This document shows positions 1-3,956 of a stretch of 8,387 nucleotides of DNA, piece after piece. Origin of the DNA: CAZRZN01 sp964604565 (lineage in GTDB: Bacteria; Pseudomonadota; Alphaproteobacteria; Rhodobacterales; Rhodobacteraceae); assembly GCA_964604565.1 (NCBI GenBank), contig CAZRZN010000197.1, positions 1 to 8,387 on the forward strand. The letters are read 5' to 3'. Below the pieces are notes generated by a model. The model was not told the origin of the DNA, searched no databases, and saw nothing but the letters and a program-made list of their open reading frames with translations. Every line of letters starts with the position of its first letter. The stretch's first letter is position 1. A program made the position numbers and the translations under genes.

Positions 1-194
1 GAAAGGCCACCCCCGCCCGCAAGCCCCCAGATCAGCAACGCTCCGAACAAGGCAACGCAGAACAGAACGACCGCCGCCGCCACGGGCGAGCCAAGCTCCA
101 CCCCGAGAGCCGCGTTCAGGGCCGCGAGAACGGGAATGCCGATCCCGGCGAGCATCATCACAAGCGCATAATGGGTCATCCGAGGAGCTTTCAT
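1..194 (-). CDS. YdcZ/DUF606-type DMT-superfamily membrane protein (N-terminal part, runs off the window)
   Basis: Only the first 64 or so codons are inside the window. The start is the ATG at 194-192, which overlaps the stop codon of the upstream thioesterase as ATGA, so translation is probably coupled. The visible protein begins MKAPRMTHYALVMMLAGIGI and continues through a hydrophobic segment (about residues 10-27, with IPVLAALNAALG just after it). A second hydrophobic segment (about residues 37-57) ends in a Gly-rich turn. The pattern of GIGIPVLAALNAALG followed by LGSPVAAAVVLF is what I recognise from the YdcZ (DUF606) family of small inner-membrane proteins related to drug/metabolite transporters. 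These are usually about 140-150 residues long, so roughly half is missing here. The substrate is unknown. The family call rests on pattern recognition of the N-terminus only. Confidence 0.72.
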   Translation of the reverse strand, partial: MKAPRMTHYALVMMLAGIGIPVLAALNAALGVELGSPVAAAVVLFCVALFGALLIWGLAGGGGL

Positions 195-601
195 GAAGGC
201 AGGTAAAACGTGGCGCTCGCGGCGGCGACCGGGGCCTCGTCAGGCAACCGGATCAGCAGCGCCTCGGCAAATATCATGGCGCGTCCGGCCTTGATCACAC
301 GCGCGCTACAGCGCACGGCGTCGCCCCGCGCCGCGCTCAGGAAACGCGTCTCGAGGTTTGTGGTGGCCACCGGATGAAAGCTCCCCAGCTTTCCGGCGCA
401 GGCAAACACCATCGCAGTATCGGCCAGAGTTGCCAGCGCCTGCCCGCAGACGATGCCGCCCATCCGGGCGATCTCGGCGCGCACCGGGATCTCGAGGATG
501 GCCGCCTCCTGATCAATCGATGTCACTTCGGGATGCAATGCGAGGACCCAAGGTGCGAAATTTTCTTCCAAGAGGCGCTGCGCGGTGGCAGGATCAAGCA
601 T
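191..601 (-). CDS. PaaI-type hotdog-fold thioesterase
   Basis: The 136-residue protein has the length of a single hotdog domain. Residues 48-64 (GGIVCGQALATLADTAM) match the central-helix motif of the PaaI/YdiI group, in which the acidic residue (here D61) takes part in thioester hydrolysis. It is followed by the usual strand TTNLETRFLSAARGD (residues 80-94). Proteins of this type hydrolyse acyl-CoA or aryl-CoA thioesters in the cytoplasm; the substrate cannot be told from sequence. The ATG at 601-599 was chosen because a GGAAGG Shine-Dalgarno sequence (613-608) stands 6 nt upstream and the protein then starts just before the conserved domain. The open frame continues much further upstream, but that part has no family features and would cross the assembly gap. 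Its stop overlaps the start of the YdcZ-like gene, suggesting a two-gene transcript. Confidence 0.85.
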   Translation of the reverse strand: MLDPATAQRLLEENFAPWVLALHPEVTSIDQEAAILEIPVRAEIARMGGIVCGQALATLADTAMVFACAGKLGSFHPVATTNLETRFLSAARGDAVRCSARVIKAGRAMIFAEALLIRLPDEAPVAAASATFYLPS

Positions 602-626
602 GACGGGCCTTCCGTGTTTTGTCGAG

Positions 627-655
627 ACTATGACCGGATGCGCTCTGACTGTCAC
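627..655 (-). promoter_or_regulatory. Candidate sigma70 promoter for the thioesterase operon
   Basis: On the minus strand GTGACA (655-650) and CATAGT (632-627) are separated by 17 nt. They match the TTGACA/TATAAT consensus at 5 and 4 of 6 positions. The expected start point is near 620, giving a 5' leader of about 19 nt that contains the GGAAGG ribosome binding site. This is prediction by eye only. Confidence 0.45.
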
Positions 656-670
656 GCCCCGCTTCCGGGA

Positions 671-684
671 CCCGGGATCCCGGG
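671..684. promoter_or_regulatory. 14-bp perfect palindrome in the divergent thioesterase/cytochrome region
   Basis: CCCGGGATCCCGGG reads the same on both strands. It lies 47 bp before the ATG of the first cytochrome and about 50 bp upstream of the predicted start point of the thioesterase operon, a reasonable place for a dimeric regulator. A second, overlapping hairpin can form from CCGGGA (665-670) and TCCCGG (678-683). G+C-rich genomes produce such palindromes by chance more often than others, so the operator role is only a possibility. Confidence 0.3.
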
Positions 685-730
685 CCTGACAAGTGGCCAA
701 GACAGGCACGCATGAGAAACGGAGCGAAAC

Positions 731-1357
731 ATGTTCAAGACACCCCTGACCTTGCTGGCGCTCGCGGCGACCACTGCCTGCACGCCCTTCTGGATCAAAC
801 GTGATGACCCGCCGGGCCGGGCATGGTTCAGTCCCTCGGTCGCGGCGCTGGAGGAAGAAACGGCGCATCCAGGTGCCGAGATCTATGCGGTGAACTGCGC
901 GTATTGTCATGGCGACATGGGCCGCGGTGACGGCCAGTTCGCAGAGGATCTGCCCGTGGCGCCTGTCGATCTGACGCAACTCGCCCGGGCGCAAGACGGT
1001 CTCTTTCCGGCAGAACGGGTGATGGCGACCATCCACGGCGACCCCGGCATCTTCCATCGTGGCACGATGCCCGAATTCAGCAAGCAGTTCGCCGGACCGG
1101 TGGTCGAATGGCGCTCCCCCGAAGGCAGTCTGATCATGACGCCGAAAGGGCTGTTGGACATCGTCGCCTACGTCGAAAGCCTGCAAGCCCGGGAAGACCC
1201 AATAGCCCCGGTAGACCCGGNNNNNNNNNNNNNNNNNNNNNNNNNNNNNNNNNNNNNNNNNNNNNNNNNNNNNNNNNNNNNNNNNNNNNNNNNNNNNNNN
1301 NNNNNNNNNNNNNNNNNNNNCCCGGTAGACCCGGAAGTGAGCCCCACAGAGGGATGA
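731..1357 (+). CDS. Monoheme c-type cytochrome, putative lipoprotein, with Pro/Val/Asp-rich C-terminal tail interrupted by an assembly gap
   Basis: The protein starts with a hydrophobic export signal (residues 1-16) ending at C17 (LAATTAC), a poor but possible lipobox, so it is probably exported and anchored by lipid. The haem-binding motif CAYCH is at residues 56-60 and is followed by GDMGRGDG. M113 in GTMPEF is the likely sixth haem ligand. The domain ends near residue 152 (VAYVESLQ). A low-complexity tail (EDPIAPVDP) then runs into 100 Ns and resumes as PVDPEVSPTEG before the stop. Start: ATG at 731 with GGAG (721-724) 6 nt upstream. It is a clear paralogue of the next gene and probably shares its transcript. 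It presumably carries electrons in the periplasm; the partner enzyme is not visible here. True length is unknown because of the gap. Confidence 0.85.
   Translation: MFKTPLTLLALAATTACTPFWIKRDDPPGRAWFSPSVAALEEETAHPGAEIYAVNCAYCHGDMGRGDGQFAEDLPVAPVDLTQLARAQDGLFPAERVMATIHGDPGIFHRGTMPEFSKQFAGPVVEWRSPEGSLIMTPKGLLDIVAYVESLQAREDPIAPVDPXXXXXXXXXXXXXXXXXXXXXXXXXXXXXXXXXXPVDPEVSPTEG
1221..1320. other. Assembly gap (100 Ns) inside the cytochrome gene
   Basis: Exactly 100 undetermined bases, the conventional size for a gap of unknown length. The last 14 bases before it and the first 14 bases after it are identical (CCCGGTAGACCCGG), and both are in the same reading phase. The missing piece is therefore either a tandem repeat encoding Pro-Val-Asp units or nothing at all (two contigs overlapping by 14 bp). 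The visible 9-bp periodicity is CCGGTAGAC. Confidence 0.97.
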
Positions 1358-1376
1358 CAAGACAGCAGGTCTTGTC
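1356..1376 (+). other. Stem-loop overlapping the stop codon between the two cytochrome genes
   Basis: GACAAGAC (1356-1363) and GTCTTGTC (1369-1376) form a perfect 8-bp stem with a 5-nt loop, followed by TTTG. The stem includes the last two bases of the first cytochrome's stop codon. It is only half G+C and the T-run is short, so it may be a weak terminator, a processing site or an mRNA-stabilising hairpin that sets different levels of the two cytochromes. Confidence 0.4.
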
Positions 1377-1416
1377 TTTGCAAGGCCGGTTTGACAGGAC
1401 GGAAAAAACGAAAAAC

Positions 1417-1839
1417 ATGAGGGCAGGAATGCGGATAACATGGATCGGGCCGATGGCGGCGGTGGTGCTGGCTGGCTGTGTCGAAACGGAGATGCCGGGA
1501 CCCAAGGACGGACGCGCGCTCTTCATGGAGAATTGCGCGATCTGCCATGGGGAGAACGCCCGTGGAGATGGTCCGATGGCGCGGGCCATGACCAAGGCCC
1601 CCACGGACCTGACCCTGATAAAGCTGCGCAACGGGGACAGCTTTCCGCGCGCCAGGGTGATGTCGACAATTGATGGCTACGCCCGCACGGGTCCCTCAGC
1701 GCCGGACATGCCGGAGTTCGGGGCCTTGCTGGAGGGGGACCTCGTCCCCTACGACAGCGGTGACGGCAAGCCGACGCCCACCCCGCGAAAGCTGGTGGCC
1801 CTGGCGGAGTATCTCGAATCGATCCAGGCGGAGCGTTGA
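1417..1839 (+). CDS. Monoheme c-type cytochrome lipoprotein, paralogue of the preceding gene
   Basis: The 140-residue product has a signal ending in the good lipobox LAGC (C21), so it should be a periplasm-facing lipoprotein. The haem motif CAICH is at residues 40-44, followed by GENARGDG. M98 in APDMPEF is the likely distal haem ligand. The C-terminus (TPTPRKLVALAEYLESIQ) aligns with the same region of the upstream cytochrome, as do APTDLTLI, FPRARVMSTIDG and the spacing between the haem motif and the methionine. The two genes are therefore tandem duplicates that have diverged. It lacks the Pro-rich tail of its neighbour. Two in-frame starts are possible, ATG at 1417 and ATG at 1429; either leaves an intact signal, and neither has a perfectly placed Shine-Dalgarno sequence (GGACGG at 1397-1402 is 14 nt before 1417). 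Redox partner unknown. Confidence 0.88.
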   Translation: MRAGMRITWIGPMAAVVLAGCVETEMPGPKDGRALFMENCAICHGENARGDGPMARAMTKAPTDLTLIKLRNGDSFPRARVMSTIDGYARTGPSAPDMPEFGALLEGDLVPYDSGDGKPTPTPRKLVALAEYLESIQAER

Positions 1840-1853
1840 CTCGGGCAACTCAC

Positions 1854-1873
1854 GGTGGCGCCTCAGGGCCACC
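1854..1873 (+). terminator. Candidate 3' hairpin of the cytochrome operon
   Basis: GGTGGC (1854-1859) and GCCACC (1868-1873) form a perfect 6-bp stem with an 8-nt loop, starting 14 nt after the cytochrome stop codon. There is no T-run behind it, so it would be an incomplete intrinsic terminator or a 3'-end protecting hairpin. Confidence 0.3.
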
Positions 1874-2064
1874 CCGGACAATCGCGGCCTGACAGATCCG
1901 TGGCGCCAGCGTGCGGGCCGCCGAGACGCCGGCGCTCATACAAAGCACTGCAACATTGAACCCCGCCAAACCCGCCATGCGCTAAACAACAATTCGCCGC
2001 CGGCAGCGCACGGGGGATCACAGCCGCAGATATGACCCATGCAGGACGCGGCCGCACCCGTCAT

Positions 2065-2131
2065 CCGGCTTCTTCGGGCCATAAATATCCCGGGGGAGTC
2101 GCGCGTACAGCGCGGCGGGGGCAGAGCCCCC
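2065..2131 (-). repeat. 67-bp palindromic intergenic repeat, copy A
   Basis: Read on the minus strand, this element starts with hairpin 1 (GGGGGC-TCT-GCCCCC) and hairpin 2 (CGCGC-TGTAC-GCGCG). Then come CTCCCCCG and a short A/T-rich block (GATATTTATGG), and it ends GAAGAAGCCGG. The same element is present on the plus strand at 6384-6450, with identical length and order of parts. Copy A lies about 130 nt downstream of the tetR stop and in the same orientation as tetR. It resembles REP-type intergenic repeats; the layout is familiar to me from roseobacter intergenic regions, but I cannot cite a named family. Confidence 0.85.
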
Positions 2132-2231
2132 AACCGGAACGGTCTCCAGCATGGGAAGACGCAGGGGCCTTGGCCGCGACATCACCTGCGCCCCGCTCCC
2201 GCCGTCCCGCAATGGTCCCACCGGGGCAAAG

Positions 2232-2247
2232 GGGCATCCGGACGCCC
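2232..2247 (-). terminator. Candidate tetR 3' hairpin
   Basis: On the minus strand GGGCGT and ATGCCC pair around CCGG, with one G-U wobble, about 18 nt after the tetR stop codon. A short CCTTT follows instead of a clear T-run. The wobble pairs in minus-strand RNA but is an A-C mismatch in plus-strand RNA, which slightly favours a role on the tetR side. Weak evidence. Confidence 0.25.
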
Positions 2248-2264
2248 TTGGTCCGCGGACGATT

Positions 2265-2852
2265 TCAAACCGAAACCGCCTTGCGCACCATGTCCCAGTA
2301 CAGATCCTGAACCTCTTTCTGACAAAGGCGCCCACCGGGACGATACCATGTGGTGACGCCGGTCAACATGGCGATCACGGCCAGAGTGGTCAGCTTGGTG
2401 TCCGCGACATCAAAGACACCTTCCGCCCGGCCCGCCCGCAGGATCGACTCCAGCGCGTCCTCGTAGTCGCGCCGCAATCCTTCGACGACCCTGAAATTCG
2501 CGGGTTCAAGGTTGCGCAATTCCATATAGGCGATAAAGACCACATCCGGGCGCGTCATGTGGTAGCCGATGTGGAACCGCACGAAGGCCTCCAACCGGTC
2601 CCGCGCCAGCGCCGCCTGGGGCTGCTCTGCCCAGGATCCCAGCAAGTCGTCCATGTGCCCTTTCATCAGGCTGAACAAGAGCGCCTGTTTGTCCGGAGTG
2701 TAATTGTAAAGTGCCCCTGCCTGTAGCCCCACCTCGGATGCGATCTGGCGCATGGACACGGCAGCATAGCCACGCGCGGCGAACAGCCTCAGGGCCGCCT
2801 CGCGAATGCGCGGGCCGGTAATCTCGGAGTGGCTTCCCTGCGTGCGTGCCAT
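2265..2852 (-). CDS. TetR/AcrR-family transcriptional regulator
   Basis: The product is 195 residues, the standard length for TetR proteins. The N-terminal DNA-binding domain is clear: IREAALRLFAARGY (residues 16-29), then the helix-turn-helix SMRQIASEVGLQAGALYNY (residues 33-51) and the typical DKQALLFSLM. The C-terminal ligand and dimer domain includes RPDVVFIAYMELRNL (101-115) and TWYRPGGRL (158-166). That last stretch is reminiscent of regulators of acyl-CoA metabolism such as the KstR2-like group, but the ligand is inferred only. The ATG at 2852-2850 was chosen because it begins directly before the conserved domain (MARTQGS). The open frame runs further upstream through the operator palindrome, so longer starts are unlikely. 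No Shine-Dalgarno sequence precedes this ATG, and the predicted transcription start falls at it. It probably represses its own promoter through the palindrome at 2865-2884. Confidence 0.93.
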   Translation of the reverse strand: MARTQGSHSEITGPRIREAALRLFAARGYAAVSMRQIASEVGLQAGALYNYTPDKQALLFSLMKGHMDDLLGSWAEQPQAALARDRLEAFVRFHIGYHMTRPDVVFIAYMELRNLEPANFRVVEGLRRDYEDALESILRAGRAEGVFDVADTKLTTLAVIAMLTGVTTWYRPGGRLCQKEVQDLYWDMVRKAVSV

Positions 2853-2859
2853 GACATGC

Positions 2860-2887
2860 AGATTATCTGAACGGCCGTTCAGATCAA
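2860..2887 (-). promoter_or_regulatory. Candidate tetR promoter, probably giving a leaderless mRNA
   Basis: On the minus strand TTGATC (2887-2882) and TAATCT (2865-2860) are spaced 16 nt apart and resemble -35 and -10 boxes. The start point would fall around 2853, one base before the tetR ATG at 2852. Together with the absence of a ribosome binding site this suggests a leaderless transcript. The 20-bp palindrome fills the spacer, so repressor binding would block RNA polymerase. Confidence 0.5.
2865..2884. promoter_or_regulatory. 20-bp perfect palindrome, probable TetR operator
   Basis: The half-site ATCTGAACGG and its exact complement CCGTTCAGAT meet without a spacer. Perfect palindromes of this size with a central GGCC/CGNNCG-type core are typical TetR-family operators. 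It stands 12 bp from the tetR start and 47 bp from the start of the divergent lipoprotein, so one bound dimer could control both genes. Confidence 0.75.
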
Positions 2888-2931
2888 CCCGGGTGCTTGC
2901 TTGCGCGGGCGGGCTGGGGCAAGACTTGGGC

Positions 2932-3258
2932 ATGCGGTATGCCATGCGTGTCTTTCTCGGGTCCCTTTGCCTTGCCTTCGGTGGCGGATTGAGCGGTTGC
3001 GCGCAGTTTCCGGAGCTGGATGCCATGCAGACGCCGGGCGTGGAGGACGCGCCCTATCCGAAACTTCTCCCGCTCGACACGCTGCTGAACGGCCCTGCGC
3101 CACGGGCCTCGGAGGCCACGCTGGTGCAGGTGGAGGGGCGGCTGGCGGCGCTTCGCGCACGGGCAGATCGCCTGCAACAGGTTCCAGCCGACGGGCAGGA
3201 CACCGACAGCCGCATGGCACGGCTGAGGCAGAAGGCCTCTGCTTTGCGGGCGCAATAG
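2932..3258 (+). CDS. Small putative lipoprotein of unknown function, divergent from tetR
   Basis: The product is 108 residues from the ATG at 2932, or 104 from the ATG at 2944. An export signal (RVFLGSLCLAFGGGLSGC) ends in the lipobox LSGC, so the mature protein should be a short lipid-anchored periplasmic protein beginning CAQFPELD. After a stretch rich in Pro and Asp (EDAPYPKLLPLDTLLN) comes a charged, Ala/Arg/Gln-rich helical region (about residues 60-108: EATLVQVEGRLAALRARADR and onward) that may form a short coiled coil. No enzymatic motif is visible. Its only contextual clue is the shared regulatory region with tetR and the palindrome between them, which suggests it is a regulatory target. 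Neither start has a strong Shine-Dalgarno sequence. I do not recognise a named family, though the DAPYP-LLPLD pattern seems familiar from Rhodobacteraceae hypothetical lipoproteins. Confidence 0.8.
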   Translation: MRYAMRVFLGSLCLAFGGGLSGCAQFPELDAMQTPGVEDAPYPKLLPLDTLLNGPAPRASEATLVQVEGRLAALRARADRLQQVPADGQDTDSRMARLRQKASALRAQ

Positions 3259-3361
3259 ACCCCGGCTGCAAACGACTTCTGTGCGGGATTGGCCACAGGT
3301 GTGACGACAATCGAATTTCGGCTGCGGGATTTCGTGCGTTTCAACTTGTTGGCAGCCAATC

Positions 3362-3388
3362 AAAAAACCGGCCGCCCCGAGGGACGGC
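3362..3388 (-). terminator. Strong intrinsic terminator on the minus strand, without an obvious gene in front of it
   Basis: On the minus strand GCCGTCC pairs with GGGCGGC around a CTCG tetraloop. After CGG comes a run of six T (plus-strand A3362-A3367). The single non-Watson-Crick pair is a G-U wobble in minus-strand RNA but a C-A mismatch in plus-strand RNA, so the minus strand is the functional reading. No recognised minus-strand gene lies upstream between here and hom. Confidence 0.7.
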
Positions 3389-3425
3389 TGATTGATCACC
3401 TTGCATATTATTGGGGCTGTCTACA

Positions 3426-3533
3426 GGCTTTGTTGATGGCTTGGATGCCCCTCCTGACGGAGTCTTTATGTGCAAACGTGATGTTGTTGAGGGCATCACA
3501 GCAGGAGAGTGCATTCAGGCCATAAACAAAGCC
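3426..3533. repeat. 108-bp imperfect inverted repeat (MITE-like or long RNA hairpin)
   Basis: The left arm at 3426-3456 and the complement of the right arm at 3502-3533 share GGCTTTGTT, then ATGGC, TG, ATGC and TCCTG in the same order. There are three substitutions and one short indel region over about 31-32 bp. The middle contains a further 6-bp stem, GTGATG (3478-3483) with CATCAC (3494-3499). The outer end GGCTTTGTT resembles the termini of some IS5-family (IS903-like) elements, suggesting a miniature element, but the 9-bp flanks do not form a target duplication. No transposase is encoded. Confidence 0.6.
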
Positions 3534-3858
3534 GGTCAGGGGTGTTCCGGCTGTCAAAAGCCTCGACAACCCAGGAAAATCGGCTTCCGAGGAGGTTCCT
3601 CTGGATAGCCTTTCTTAACTTGTAGAATAGCCTTTTTCTTTCGAAAATCGCCAAACTTTGCTTGTCGGCATGACAGGGCCGGGGCACCCATCCTTTCGCG
3701 CAAGGGAGAGAGGGCGCCCTTCGCGACACCTTCCCGGTCAGGTCGTCTCCCTTGTTCGAAATAAGACGGACCACGACGGCAGGCGCCCCCTCGAAGACCC
3801 GTGGCCATGGCCCGGACAGAGAACAAGGCAGCATGAGTGCACAAGTCTTGGTCCGGCG

Positions 3859-3897
3859 GCCCGTTACGGGCAAGGCTTGGCGCGCGCGCCCTTGCCC
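3859..3897 (+). promoter_or_regulatory. Two mutually exclusive hairpins in the hom leader
   Basis: Hairpin 1 is GCCCG-TTA-CGGGC (3859-3871). Hairpin 2 pairs GGGCAAGG (3868-3875) with CCTTGCCC (3890-3897) and encloses a further self-complementary GGCGCGCGCGCC (3879-3890, partly overlapping). Both use bases 3868-3871, so only one can form at a time. They end 59 nt before the hom start. No T-run follows, so transcription attenuation in the classic form is not shown. Confidence 0.35.
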
Positions 3898-3956
3898 CGC
3901 GTGCGGCTTGGCGATAACCGAAGGGGAAATCGACCATTCAAAAAGGAGCTTTCCCA

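Larger units (their letters stand above)
1840..2264. other. 425-nt stretch without a gene between cytochrome and tetR
   Basis: The two flanking genes converge here. I see no open frame with protein-family character. The stretch contains a hairpin just after the cytochrome stop (1854-1873), one copy of the 67-bp repeat (2065-2131) and a hairpin near the tetR stop (2232-2247). The remainder (about 1880-2060 and 2132-2230) shows nothing I can name. Confidence 0.7.
3259..3956. other. 698-nt stretch without a convincing protein gene
   Basis: Frames here are short and lack family character. The part from about 3300 to 3660 is visibly richer in A/T than its surroundings. It contains a minus-strand terminator (3362-3388), a 108-bp inverted repeat (3426-3533) and two ATAGCCTTT direct repeats (3605-3613, 3627-3635). 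The part from 3840 to 3956 is the leader of hom with two competing hairpins. A non-coding RNA or an old insertion fits better than a protein gene. Confidence 0.65.

Noticed and set aside
191..1441. A long minus-strand open frame running from the thioesterase through the assembly gap
   Set aside because: Only the last 136 codons have thioesterase character. The rest lies antisense to the cytochrome and is joined through undetermined bases.
3411..3608. A short plus-strand frame (MGLSTGFVDGLDAPPDG...) over the inverted repeat
   Set aside because: Its resemblance to the opposite strand's translation comes from the inverted repeat. No start signal or family match is recognised.
3750..3828. CCTTGTTC and GAACAAGG as a long-range stem upstream of hom
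   Set aside because: An 8-bp complementarity 63 nt apart is expected by chance in a region of this size, and no further pairing supports it.
3700..3956. A SAM-II or similar known riboswitch before hom
   Set aside because: The conserved loops and pseudoknot sequence of SAM-II could not be found by eye.
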